From: CADEDH01 sp965263455
GTDB taxonomy: Bacteria; Actinomycetota; Acidimicrobiia; Acidimicrobiales; SZUA-35
Assembly (NCBI GenBank): GCA_965263455.1
Contig: CBDHHN010000002.1
Location: 248,001-312,000 of the forward strand
Direction of reading: 5' to 3'
DNA: 64,000 nt
A model generated the notes under the pieces. It did not search any database. It had not been told where the DNA came from and was given only the letters and a program-made list of their open reading frames with translations. This document shows, in pieces, positions 56,146 to 64,000 of this stretch (position 1 is the first letter of the stretch; each line of letters begins with the position of its first letter). Position numbers and translations under genes: made by a program.

Positions 56146-57061
56146 GGCGATCGTCGGCCGTGGGCCGGACCCCGTTGATCCAGTCGGTGGCGGCCATGGG
56201 CTTGCGGCCCTCGGGTTGGACCGTGATCAGATGCAGCCCGCCGTCTCCGGTGGCGACCACGGTGCCGTCGAGGGCCCCCGGGGCCAGGGCGGACGGGTCC
56301 GGGGCCTCGCCGGGCGCGGCGGCCAGGACCTTGAGTCGCTTGCCTCGGAACCGGGTCCAGGCCCGGCCCAGCAGCACCACCCGGGCCAACTCCGCGGCCG
56401 GTCGGGTCAGGTCCAGCTCCAACTCGCCGGCCGTCACCTTGGCCGCGTAGGTAGGCTCGCCCTCCTGGGGCAGCGGAGGTTGGAGCCCTCGTCGGAGCTC
56501 GGCCACCAGGAGGTCGGTGCCCTCGGCCACCAGCAGGCGGCGGAGCCCGTCCAGGTCGACACCGGGCTCGATCGGGACCTCCCGACGGGCGTAGACGGCG
56601 CCGGTGTCCAGCCCCTCGGCCACCTCCATCAGGCACACGCCGGTCACATCGTCGCCGGCCAGCAGGGCCCGTTCGACCGGGGCCGCTCCCCGCCACCGGG
56701 GCAGGAGGGAGAAGTGGATGTTGACCATGGCCAGCCGGACCAGCACGTCGAGGGGGATGATGCGCCCGTAGGCCACCACCACGCCGAGGTCGGCCCCCAC
56801 CTCGGCGGCCTGGGCCAGATCGTGGCCGACCGGAAGGCCCAGTTCGAGGGCCGCCGCCTTCACCGGCGACGGGCTGGTGGCGGTGCCCCTACCCCGCCGC
56901 TTGTCGATCCGGGTGATGACGAGGGGGATCTCGAAGCCGGCCCGGTGCAGGGCCCGAAGCGGCGGCACCGCCATCTCCGGGGTGCCCAGGTAGACCAGGC
57001 GCCGGGGATGGGTGGGAGCGGAGGCCGGGGCGGGTCCGTCCCCGACCGGGGCCCCGGTCAC
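56138..57061 (-). CDS. fmt: Methionyl-tRNA formyltransferase
   Basis: Formylates initiator Met-tRNA. The 307-residue protein has VYLGTPEMAVPPLRAL (about 22-37), the active-site IHFSLLPRWRGAAPV and a C-terminal OB-like domain. The GTG at 57059-57061 overlaps the def stop as GTGA. def-fmt pairing means that the formyl group is added and removed by neighbours. Confidence 0.95.
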   Translation of the reverse strand: MTGAPVGDGPAPASAPTHPRRLVYLGTPEMAVPPLRALHRAGFEIPLVITRIDKRRGRGTATSPSPVKAAALELGLPVGHDLAQAAEVGADLGVVVAYGRIIPLDVLVRLAMVNIHFSLLPRWRGAAPVERALLAGDDVTGVCLMEVAEGLDTGAVYARREVPIEPGVDLDGLRRLLVAEGTDLLVAELRRGLQPPLPQEGEPTYAAKVTAGELELDLTRPAAELARVVLLGRAWTRFRGKRLKVLAAAPGEAPDPSALAPGALDGTVVATGDGGLHLITVQPEGRKPMAATDWINGVRPTADDRLG

Positions 57062-57606
57062 GGCAGAACGAGCCCGCCCGAGGTCCGGGCCGACTTCGGG
57101 GCCGGCTCGGGCTCAGGGTCGACGAACAGCTCCCGTACGGTCTTCATGGCCTGCTTCCGGGTGTCGGGATCGAGCCGGTCGACGAGCATGATGCCGTCCA
57201 GGTGGTCGAGCTCGTGCTGGAACAGCCGCGACAGCAGCTCGTCGGCCTCCAGCGAGACCTCGTTGCCATCGAGGTCGTAGCCGGTGACGTGGATCTCCTT
57301 GGGCCGCACGATGTCCCACGACAGACCGGGCACCGACAGGCAGCCCTCCTCATAGACCCATTCGTCGCGGGACTCGTGGATCACCGGGTTGACGATGGCG
57401 GCGGGGCCATCGCCCACGTCGTAGACGAAGAAACGTCGGGCCACACCGACCTGGGGGGCGGCGAGACCGATCCCGGGCTCGGCGTACATGGTCTCGAGCA
57501 TCTCGTCGGCCAGCTGGACCAGCTTGCCGTCGATGTCGCTGACCTCCTCGGCCACCTTGCGCAATACCGGATCGCCGAAGATCCGAACCTGGTGGGGACT
57601 ACTCAC
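57058..57606 (-). CDS. def: Peptide deformylase
   Basis: Removes the N-formyl group from new proteins using a metal held by Cys and two His. All three motifs are present: GIGLAAPQVG (about 45-54), EGCLSVPG (about 87-94) and QHELDHLDG (about 130-138). Length is 182 residues. The GTG at 57604-57606 is six nt after TAGGCT, so translation may be leaderless. Confidence 0.95.
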   Translation of the reverse strand: MSSPHQVRIFGDPVLRKVAEEVSDIDGKLVQLADEMLETMYAEPGIGLAAPQVGVARRFFVYDVGDGPAAIVNPVIHESRDEWVYEEGCLSVPGLSWDIVRPKEIHVTGYDLDGNEVSLEADELLSRLFQHELDHLDGIMLVDRLDPDTRKQAMKTVRELFVDPEPEPAPKSARTSGGLVLP

Positions 57607-57612
57607 CCTTAC

Positions 57613-57618
57613 AGCCTA
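57613..57618 (-). promoter_or_regulatory. -10 element of def, leaderless geometry
   Basis: The minus strand reads TAGGCT, GTAAGG, then GTG. The AAGG abuts the start codon and cannot act as a normal ribosome-binding site. The -35 is not clear. Confidence 0.5.
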
Positions 57619-57680
57619 GATCGCCACCGACGGCGTTCCCCTGGTCGGGCGACACCCGACGTTCACCGAGCCGTCGCCAG

Positions 57681-57686
57681 TACCGT
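57681..57686 (+). promoter_or_regulatory. -10 element of the small methyltransferase gene, leaderless geometry
   Basis: TACCGT is followed by 7 nt and the GTG at 57694. No Shine-Dalgarno is present. It sits back to back with the def promoter in a gap of 87 bp. Confidence 0.5.
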
Positions 57687-57693
57687 TTGCCCG

Positions 57694-58341
57694 GTGAGCC
57701 CCGCTTCCGGCGCCCAGTACTTCGAGTCGGATCCGACCACCCCGTCCCAGCCGGGGTCGGTCGAGCTGGTGCTGCCCGACCTCCGCCTCCGGCTGACCAC
57801 CGACCGGGGGGTCTTCGCCCGGGACCGGGTCGACACCGGGACCAAGTTGCTGCTGCTCGAGGGACCGGAGCCGGTGGCCGACGACCGCCACCTCCTCGAT
57901 CTGGGCTGCGGGTACGGACCCATCGCCTGCACCCTGGCCCGCCGGAACCCGGAGGCCACGGTGTGGGCCGTCGACGTCAACGCCCGGGCCCGCGACCTGT
58001 GCCGGGCCAACGCCGCCGACGCCGGCCTGACCAACGTGGAGGTGGCCGAGCCCGACGCCGTCCCGGCCGAGGTCCGGTTCGACCGGGTGTGGTCCAACCC
58101 CCCGATCCGCATCGGCAAGCGGGCCCTCCACAGTCTCCTCGACCGCTGGCTGGCCCGCCTGACCCCGACCGGCTCGGCCCACCTGGTGGTGCAGCGCCAT
58201 CTCGGGGCCGACAGCCTCCACCGCCGTCTCGAAGACCGGGGCTGGCGGGTCGAACGTCGGCGGAGCCGCCAGGCCTTCCGCCTGCTCGACGTCGGCCCGG
58301 GGTCGGGCCCGACCTCGTCCGCGACCGGAGCGGACGCGTGA
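57694..58341 (+). CDS. RsmC-like small methyltransferase (MTS domain)
   Basis: A 215-residue methyltransferase, the catalytic half of RsmC/RlmG-type enzymes that make N2-methylguanosine in rRNA. Conserved are LTTDRGVFARDRVDTGTKLLL, LDLGCGYGPIACTLAR (SAM site, about 70-85), VWAVDVNARARDL and the catalytic VWSNPPIRIGK. The open frame reaches back to 57202 over def, but the family begins at SGAQYFESDP, soon after the GTG at 57694. It overlaps the next gene as GTGA. Confidence 0.88.
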   Translation: MSPASGAQYFESDPTTPSQPGSVELVLPDLRLRLTTDRGVFARDRVDTGTKLLLLEGPEPVADDRHLLDLGCGYGPIACTLARRNPEATVWAVDVNARARDLCRANAADAGLTNVEVAEPDAVPAEVRFDRVWSNPPIRIGKRALHSLLDRWLARLTPTGSAHLVVQRHLGADSLHRRLEDRGWRVERRRSRQAFRLLDVGPGSGPTSSATGADA

Positions 58342-58979
58342 GCGCCGCGGCCGACGGCGGGGACCCGAACGGCGGAGCACGGGGCGACCGGGCCCGGCGC
58401 CGTCGGCGTGCCGGGGCCGAGACCGGCCCCAAGCCCCTCTCCCCCACCGACCTCAAGCGGCTCCACCGGCGATGGCGGCGCAGCACCGACCTCCGGCTGG
58501 CCCTGATCCTCGACGGGGTGCAGAAGCCGTACAACGTCGGGGCCCTGCTGCGGTCGGCCGCGGCCTACAACGTCGAGACGATCTGGACCGTGCCCCCCGC
58601 CCCCGACCTGGCCCATCCGTCGGTGGCCCGCACCGCCCTGGGCTCGGACAAGTTCGTTCAGCACCGACCGGCCGAGTCGAGTTCCGACGCCCTCTACCAG
58701 GCCAGCAGCGAGGGCTTCGTCACCGTGGCCATCGAGCTGACGGCCGACGCCCGCCCCCTCCACACCCTCGACGCCGGAACGGCCCTGTGCCTGGTGTTGG
58801 GTCACGAGGACCGCGGGGTCCACTCCACCACCCTGGCCCACGTCGACCACGTGGCCTTCCTCCCCCAGTTGGGCAAGGTCGGCTCACTCAACGTGGCCCA
58901 TGCCGGCACCGCCGCCCTGTACGAGGTGGCCCGCCAGGCCTGGGTTCGGGGTGAGGTGACCGGCGCGGCCGACGACTAG
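58338..58979 (+). CDS. TrmH-family tRNA/rRNA 2'-O-methyltransferase
   Basis: A 213-residue SPOUT methyltransferase. After a basic N-terminal tail (ARRRRRAGAETGPK) come the three SPOUT motifs: YNVGALLRSAAAYNVETIW, LVLGHEDRGV and LGKVGSLNVAHAGTAALYE. The short form with no separate L30e domain suggests a TrmH/TrmL-like tRNA enzyme. It is coupled to the preceding methyltransferase. Its TAG overlaps the priA TAG from the other strand in a CTAG palindrome. Confidence 0.87.
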   Translation: MSAAADGGDPNGGARGDRARRRRRAGAETGPKPLSPTDLKRLHRRWRRSTDLRLALILDGVQKPYNVGALLRSAAAYNVETIWTVPPAPDLAHPSVARTALGSDKFVQHRPAESSSDALYQASSEGFVTVAIELTADARPLHTLDAGTALCLVLGHEDRGVHSTTLAHVDHVAFLPQLGKVGSLNVAHAGTAALYEVARQAWVRGEVTGAADD

Positions 58980-60799
58980 GCCCGCAGCGGGTCGACGGCG
59001 ATCCGCACCCGCTCGGCCGGACGCGGGGCGGCGGCCAGGAGATCGGCCAGCGCCTCCCCGTCGTCGGCCCGGATCAGGTAGCGATCGTCGTCTCGGGGAC
59101 CGAGCACCCGCACCGAGGCCGGATCGGCCTGCTCGGAAACGGTCCGGGCCAGGGCCCCGGCGCCCGGGCCGGCCAGCTCGGCCAGGGCCCCGAACGGTGG
59201 GAAGCCCAGGGCTCGGCGGACGTCGGTCTCCTCCGCCACCAGCCGACCGGGATCGGCCCGCACGGCCGCGGCCAGGACCCGGTGGCCGGGCACCCGGGTC
59301 TGGACCAGGATCCGCCCGCCGGCGTCGCGACCCCCGACGAGCTGGGCGGCCCGGACCAGCAGGGTCATGGCCTGCTCGGCCGCCCGGTACCGGGGGGCCA
59401 GCAGCTCCTGGTCGAAGTCGAGGAACGCCACGGTCCGGGCCCGCAGCACCTTGTGGAGGGCGGCCTCGGTCCCGACGACGACCCGGCTCCGCTCCCGGTC
59501 GACCTCGTCGGCGTCGGCGCTGAGTTCGTCGACCGGCTCCCCCAGCAGAGCCGACAGCTCCTCGGCGGCCCGGGTGACCCCGAGGCGGAGCCGCTTGAGC
59601 CGAGTGCTGTGGCACACGGCGCAGACCAGAGGGCGGGTCTCCCCGGTGGCCAGACACAGGAGGCGACCGTCGCGCTCGACCATCAGTCGCTCGCCGTCGG
59701 TCGTGCGGGCCGGTTCGCCGCAGGCCCCGCAGGCCAGCATCGAGGCCCGTCCTTTGCGGTTGAGCACGGCCACGGCCCGGCCCCCGTCGCGCAGCACCTC
59801 GACCAGGCGGCCGGAGAACAGTCCCCGCCTCCCGGGCTCGTCGTCCCGACGGTCGACCGGTTCCACCACCGGCCAGGCCTGACGTTCCCGGGCCCGGGCC
59901 GGTTCCCGCCGGTGGTCGGCCCGGTGCACGGCCTCCAGGGTGGGCGACGGCGACAACAGCCAGCACGGTATCCCGGCCCGGCGGGCCCGCTCGACGGCCA
60001 CGTCCCGGGCGTGCCACGTCGGGTGCCGCTCCTCCTGGAGTCCCTCGTCGTGCTCGTCGACCACGGCGATCAGGGCCAGGTCGGCGACCGAGGCCCACAC
60101 GGCCGAGCGGGCCCCGAGGACGACCCCGCCCCGGGAGGCTGCGGCGGCCCAGTCGCGGGGGTGGACGCGCACGGCCAGACCCCGCTGACGGAGCCGACCG
60201 GCCAAGGCCCGGGCCTCGGCCAGGCGGGGAACGATGACCAGGCACGAACCCCGGCCGGCGGCCTCGGCCAGCCAGCCGATGACGTCGTCGCCGGGACCGT
60301 GGCGGATCACGGTCAGGTCGGATCGGGGCGCGACCGGCGACGGGGCCGGGGGCCGGTCCAGCGACCGGACCACCCGGGGCGGCGACGCCGTCCGCAGCAC
60401 CGCCCCCATCCGCCCCTGCCACCGGTGGGCGGCCCAGCGGGCCAGATCGACGACCTCGGGCGACGGCCCGACCGAGCGCACGGCCGAGATCGGACGGAGG
60501 TCGAATCCCACCGACTGGCCCGAACCGGTCCCGGTCAGGTCGACGGCGGTGACCCAGCCGGTGACCCGGCGGCCGTTCAGCTCGACCCTGACCTCGGCGC
60601 CGACCGCGATCCCGGCCGCCAGGGACTCCGGGACGGCGTAGTCGAACTCCTTGTCGAGGCCCGAGACGTCGGGCAGGACCCGGACCACGGCGGCCGACCG
60701 ACCGACGTCGGCCGGGGTCGACTCGGACACACCTGCCCGGACGTCGGACGTGCTGGTCTCCGCCGGACCGGGATCGAAGAGGCGACCGGTGTCCGACAC
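58976..60799 (-). CDS. priA: PriA-like primosomal protein N', ATPase-defective actinobacterial type
   Basis: A 607-residue protein in the conserved gmk-rpoZ-coaBC-metK-priA order. The N-terminal DNA-binding domain (VVRVLPDVSGLDKEFDYAVP) and the Walker B-like VVDEHDEG are present, but where PriA has its GxTGSGKT loop I see only CLVIVPRLAEARAL-type sequence with no P-loop, so helicase activity should be absent. Only four of the usual eight zinc cysteines are obvious (CGAC and CAVC). The C-terminal DFDQELLAPRYRAAEQ is typical. Actinobacterial PriA proteins are known to lack helicase motifs, so this is a family trait rather than decay. It probably loads replication proteins by binding DNA structure only. 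Confidence 0.88.
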   Translation of the reverse strand: MSDTGRLFDPGPAETSTSDVRAGVSESTPADVGRSAAVVRVLPDVSGLDKEFDYAVPESLAAGIAVGAEVRVELNGRRVTGWVTAVDLTGTGSGQSVGFDLRPISAVRSVGPSPEVVDLARWAAHRWQGRMGAVLRTASPPRVVRSLDRPPAPSPVAPRSDLTVIRHGPGDDVIGWLAEAAGRGSCLVIVPRLAEARALAGRLRQRGLAVRVHPRDWAAAASRGGVVLGARSAVWASVADLALIAVVDEHDEGLQEERHPTWHARDVAVERARRAGIPCWLLSPSPTLEAVHRADHRREPARARERQAWPVVEPVDRRDDEPGRRGLFSGRLVEVLRDGGRAVAVLNRKGRASMLACGACGEPARTTDGERLMVERDGRLLCLATGETRPLVCAVCHSTRLKRLRLGVTRAAEELSALLGEPVDELSADADEVDRERSRVVVGTEAALHKVLRARTVAFLDFDQELLAPRYRAAEQAMTLLVRAAQLVGGRDAGGRILVQTRVPGHRVLAAAVRADPGRLVAEETDVRRALGFPPFGALAELAGPGAGALARTVSEQADPASVRVLGPRDDDRYLIRADDGEALADLLAAAPRPAERVRIAVDPLRA

Positions 60800-60821
60800 T
60801 CGGTTCCGGCGGCCGTCGACC

Positions 60822-62018
60822 TCAGAGGCCGAGGAACGCCTTCAGGTCGGCCGCCCGATCGGTCCGCTCCCAGGTGAAGGAGGTGCCGGCGGACCGGCCG
60901 AAGTGCCCGTAGGCGGCGGTCGGCCGGTAGATGGGCCGCCGCAGGTCGAGGGCGTCGAGGATGGCGCCGGGGCGGAGGTCGAACACCTCGTTGACGGCCT
61001 CGGCGATGCGCTGGGGATCGGCCTCGGCCGTGCCGAAGGTCTCGACCATGATCGACACCGGCCGGGCCACGCCGATGGCGTAGGCCACCTGGACCTCGCA
61101 GCGGGCGGCGGCGCCGGAGGCCACGACGTTCTTGGCCACCCAGCGGGCGGCATAGGCGGCCGAGCGGTCGACCTTGGACGGGTCCTTGCCCGAGAAGGCG
61201 CCCCCGCCGTGGCGGGCGGCGCCGCCGTAGGTGTCGACGATGATCTTGCGTCCGGTGAGCCCGGCGTCGCCCACCGGTCCGCCGATCACGAATCGGCCGG
61301 TCGGGTTGACCAGGACCTCGTAGGGGTCGTCGGCGAACTGTTCGGGGATGACGGGCCGGATCACCTGGTCGATCAGGTCGGGCCGGATCATGTCGTCCCG
61401 GTCGATGCCGTCGTCGTGCTGGGTCGAGATCAGCACCGTCTTGAGCCGCACCGGCCGGCCGTCCTCGTAGTCGAACGTGACCTGGGTCTTGCCGTCAGGT
61501 CGGAGGTACGGCACGGTTCCCGCCCGGCGGACCTCGGCCAGGCGCTCGGCCATGCGGTGGGCCAGGTGGATGGGCAGGGGCATGGCCTCGTCGGTCTCGT
61601 CGCAGGCGTAGCCGAACATCATCCCCTGGTCGCCGGCGCCCTGCTCGTCGTAGGCGTCGCCGGTGGCCCCGGTGGAGCGCACCTCCTCCGACTTGTCCAC
61701 CCCCTGGGCGATGTCGGGCGACTGCTCGTCGATCGCCACCATGACGCCGCAGGTGTTGCCGTCGAAGCCGTAGGACTCCTTGTCGTACCCGATGCCGGTG
61801 ATGGTGCGACGGACGACGGCGGCGATGTCGACGTAGGCGTTGGTCGAGATCTCACCGGCCACGATGGCCAGACCGGTCGTGACCAGGGTCTCGCAGGCGA
61901 CGCGCGACATCGGATCCTGCTCCAACAGGGCGTCGAGGATGGCGTCCGAGATCTGGTCGGCCATCTTGTCGGGATGGCCCTCGGTCACGGACTCGGAGGT
62001 GAAGGTGTAGGAGTTCAC
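60822..62018 (-). CDS. metK: S-adenosylmethionine synthetase
   Basis: Makes SAM from methionine and ATP. The 398-residue protein has GHPDKMADQISDA (about 15-27), GAGDQGMMFGYA and GGGAFSGKDPSKVDRSAAY, all binding ATP, metal or phosphate. The GTG at 62016-62018 overlaps the coaBC stop. It supplies the methyl donor used by several RNA methyltransferases in the window. Confidence 0.97.
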   Translation of the reverse strand: MNSYTFTSESVTEGHPDKMADQISDAILDALLEQDPMSRVACETLVTTGLAIVAGEISTNAYVDIAAVVRRTITGIGYDKESYGFDGNTCGVMVAIDEQSPDIAQGVDKSEEVRSTGATGDAYDEQGAGDQGMMFGYACDETDEAMPLPIHLAHRMAERLAEVRRAGTVPYLRPDGKTQVTFDYEDGRPVRLKTVLISTQHDDGIDRDDMIRPDLIDQVIRPVIPEQFADDPYEVLVNPTGRFVIGGPVGDAGLTGRKIIVDTYGGAARHGGGAFSGKDPSKVDRSAAYAARWVAKNVVASGAAARCEVQVAYAIGVARPVSIMVETFGTAEADPQRIAEAVNEVFDLRPGAILDALDLRRPIYRPTAAYGHFGRSAGTSFTWERTDRAADLKAFLGL

Positions 62019-63283
62019 GGTCGGCTTTCGTCGTCGGGCAGTCGGTTCGCTGCGGCGTCGAGCACGGCATCGGCAACGGCAATCTTGTCGCTGAGGGGAA
62101 TGTCTATCACCGAGCCGTCGGCTCCGAACAGGGTGACTGCGTTGGTTTCATGGGCGAATCCCACCCCCGGGGCCGAAACGTCGTTGGCCACGATGAGGTC
62201 GGCGCCCTTCCGCTGGAGCTTGCCCAGGGCGTTGGCCCGGAGGTCGGAGGTCTCGGCGGCGAAGCCGACGAGGACCTGACCGCCCGGTTTGGCCCGGCCC
62301 AGGGCGGCCAGGATGTCCTCGGTCCGCTCCAGGGTGATGACGGGGACACCGTCGGCCTTCTTGATCTTGCCCTCGGCCACGGCGGCCGGGCGGAAATCCG
62401 CCACGGCGGCGGCCATGACCACGATGTCGAACCCGGCCGCTCGGGTCGTCACCGCCTCGTGCATCTCGGCCGCCGTGGTCACGTCGATCCGCTCGACACC
62501 GTCGGGGGCCACCAGGTCGACGGTGGTGACCAGGGTGACGTCGGCCCCTCGGCGCCGGGCCACCTCGGCCAGGGCGTAGCCCTGCTTGCCGCTGGAGCGG
62601 TTACCGATGAAACGGACCGGGTCGATGGCCTCCCGGGTTCCCCCGGCCGTGATCAACACGGAGCGACCGGCCAGCGGATCGTCCGGCCGCGCCGCCTTCG
62701 CCGCCCCCTGGGCCGACCCGGGGGCGGGCGTCGTCGTCGGGCCGTCGCCGGTCAACACGTCGACCACGGCGGCCACCACCGTGGCGGGGTCGGCCAGCCG
62801 GCCCTTGCCGCTGTCGCCCCCGGCCAGGCGGCCCTCCTCGGGCGGGACGATGATGACGCCGCGGGCGGCCAGGACCTCGAGGTTCTCGACCGTGGCCGGG
62901 TGCTCCCACATCTCGGTGTGCATGGCCGGACAGACGATGACCGGGGCCATCGTGGCCAGCAACGTGGCGCTCAGGAGGTCACCGGAGCGGCCGGTCCGCA
63001 GGTCGGAAAGGATGCGGGCGGTGGCCGGACAGACCAGGATGACGTCCGCCGTCTGCCCCATGCGGGTGTGCGGGATGTGGTCCCGGTCCTGCCACAGGCT
63101 GGTCTTGACCGGCTCCGAGGCCAGCGCCGTGAACGTGGTGGGTCCGACCATGTGGTGGGCCGCATCGGTCAGGATCGGCGTCACGTGGGCCCCGAGGTCG
63201 ACCAGGCGGCGGCACACCTCGATGGCCTTGTAGGCCGCGATGCCCCCGGTCACCCCGAGGACGACCTTGCGGCCCTCGAGCAT
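62015..63283 (-). CDS. coaBC: Phosphopantothenoylcysteine decarboxylase / phosphopantothenate-cysteine ligase
   Basis: Bifunctional coenzyme A enzyme of 422 residues. The flavin decarboxylase half (about 1-185) has VLGVTGGIAAYKA, the TRMG-type loop and the catalytic-site PAMHTEMWEHPA; the ligase half has ITAGGTREAIDPVRFIGNRSSGK and MAAAVADFRP. The ATG at 63281-63283 lies 11 nt after the rpoZ stop. Confidence 0.96.
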   Translation of the reverse strand: MLEGRKVVLGVTGGIAAYKAIEVCRRLVDLGAHVTPILTDAAHHMVGPTTFTALASEPVKTSLWQDRDHIPHTRMGQTADVILVCPATARILSDLRTGRSGDLLSATLLATMAPVIVCPAMHTEMWEHPATVENLEVLAARGVIIVPPEEGRLAGGDSGKGRLADPATVVAAVVDVLTGDGPTTTPAPGSAQGAAKAARPDDPLAGRSVLITAGGTREAIDPVRFIGNRSSGKQGYALAEVARRRGADVTLVTTVDLVAPDGVERIDVTTAAEMHEAVTTRAAGFDIVVMAAAVADFRPAAVAEGKIKKADGVPVITLERTEDILAALGRAKPGGQVLVGFAAETSDLRANALGKLQRKGADLIVANDVSAPGVGFAHETNAVTLFGADGSVIDIPLSDKIAVADAVLDAAANRLPDDESRP

Positions 63284-63294
63284 GGAGCGTCCCG

Positions 63295-63576
63295 TCAGGC
63301 GACGTCGTCGCCCGCGTCCCCGGCCTCCTCAGCAGGGGCCACGGGCACGATCTTGTCGGCTGCGATCTCCTCGAAGGCGATCGACAACGGCTTGCGGGCG
63401 ACCGAGGTCACCTGGGGCGGCACCTTGGCCCCCAGCCCCTCGCCCAGCTGGCCGAAATAGGCGTTGATCTCTCGGGCCCGGGTGGCGGCGAGCGTGCACA
63501 GACCAAACTTGCTACTGGTCTTGGTCATCAGCTCCTCGACACCGGGGCTCATCATCGTGTCATACGAATCGGCCAT
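63295..63576 (-). CDS. rpoZ: RNA polymerase omega subunit
   Basis: A 93-residue omega subunit that helps assemble RNA polymerase. The core MSPGVEELMTKTSSKFGL and ATRAREINAYF is diagnostic, followed by KPLSIAFEEI. The ATG at 63574-63576 has GGAGG seven nt before it; the frame to 63612 is spacer. Its position between gmk and coaBC is conserved. Confidence 0.95.
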   Translation of the reverse strand: MADSYDTMMSPGVEELMTKTSSKFGLCTLAATRAREINAYFGQLGEGLGAKVPPQVTSVARKPLSIAFEEIAADKIVPVAPAEEAGDAGDDVA

Positions 63577-63645
63577 CGCTACCTCCAGTCGACCGGCCAT
63601 CCTATCGGCCATCGGCGTGGCCTCCCCGCGTTCGAGGGCGGCGGC

Positions 63646-64000
63646 TCAGCGATCGCGGTCGGACGACACGACGCCCCGACCGGCCCGCGCCTTCTCGATG
63701 GCGGTCCACATGTCCAGCACCGTCTGGTCGATGTCGACGTTGACGATGACGGTGGCACCGAGTTCACGCCCGGCATCGGCCTCCTCGGCTGCCTTGGCCA
63801 ACCGTTGCCGGACCTTCTCCGGCGGGTCGCCGCGGTGGCGCAGGCGTGCCTCCTGCTCCTCGGGCGACGGGGCCATCAGGAAGATGAGCAGGGCCTCGAT
63901 GTCCCGGGCCACCACCTGGCGGGCCCCCTGCACGTCGATCTCGAGCACGATGTCGCGACCGGTGGGGGCGTCGGGTAGCGGGGTCCCGTAGTAGTTGTCG
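63646..64000 (-). CDS. gmk: Guanylate kinase (C-terminal part, runs off the window)
   Basis: Phosphorylates GMP to GDP. The window holds the last ~117 residues: NYYGTPLP, then IVLEIDVQGARQV (the conserved LDIDVQG-like strand), LIFLMAPS, and RLRHRGDPPEKVRQRL with the lid arginines. The N-terminal P-loop lies beyond position 64000. The 5' end is not seen. Confidence 0.94.
   Translation of the reverse strand, partial: DNYYGTPLPDAPTGRDIVLEIDVQGARQVVARDIEALLIFLMAPSPEEQEARLRHRGDPPEKVRQRLAKAAEEADAGRELGATVIVNVDIDQTVLDMWTAIEKARAGRGVVSSDRDR

Noticed and set aside
58976..60799. Decayed priA pseudogene
   Set aside because: The frame is intact and loss of the helicase P-loop is a known trait of actinobacterial PriA.

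Overview
The window is a GC-rich stretch of actinobacterial core chromosome. Leaderless starts, GTG/TTG starts and a 16S-23S-5S operon without spacer tRNAs all fit a deep-branching, Acidimicrobiia-like actinobacterium; that placement is an inference, and the 16S at 20406-21920 would settle it. Almost everything is housekeeping. The gene order read from right to left (gmk-rpoZ-coaBC-metK-priA, fmt-rsmB, ribD-ribE-ribBA, infC-rpmI-rplT-tsnR, pheS-pheT, argCJBDFRGH, mpg, tyrS, tlyA-nadK-recN, pyrG) matches, from general knowledge, the order of these genes in Mycobacterium, where they are spread over a much longer interval. I see no phage, IS element, CRISPR array, defence island or biosynthetic cluster.

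Layout. 1-1170: start of pyrG (-). 1296-6547: plus-strand accessory run (AcuI/YhdH-type reductase, serine hydrolase, flavoprotein, AcpH-like hydrolase, AMP-forming acyl-CoA ligase). 6578-9839: recN-nadK-tlyA (-), with a 14-bp hairpin over the tlyA start. 9888-12230: a divergent pair, an Ala/Asp repeat protein and a secreted beta-helix protein, with back-to-back promoters. 12255-16639: methyltransferase, class I aldolase and a frameshifted RG-rich TPR protein (all -). 16711-22328: rRNA operon (-) with terminator, 23S processing stem and candidate promoter. 22383-25814: tyrS (-), a membrane protein and an SDR (+), a Nudix hydrolase (-).

25873-35170: arginine operon argC-J-B-D-F-R-G-H followed by mpg (-), driven by a promoter at 35228-35256 that overlaps a possible ArgR box. 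35359-36939: hotdog protein and uridine kinase (+). 37040-46380: DUF4349 lipoprotein, oligoendopeptidase F, pheST, tsnR-like methyltransferase, rplT-rpmI-infC (-); infC appears to start at ATA. 46617-48530: DUF1844-like protein (+) facing a degenerate GGDEF-EAL protein with a one-base frameshift (-). 48667-54739: cold-shock-like protein, ribBA-ribE-ribD, mog/moaB, DUF1015, serC (-). 54859-57606: rsmB-fmt-def (-). 57694-58979: two RNA methyltransferase genes (+) wedged between def and priA. 58976-64000: priA-metK-coaBC-rpoZ-gmk (-).

The most useful observations are regulatory or about data quality: recurring leaderless promoters (a TAnnnT box 6-9 nt before the start codon), the ATA start of infC, the hairpin sequestering the tlyA start, the ArgR-box/promoter overlap, and two genes each broken by exactly one extra base.
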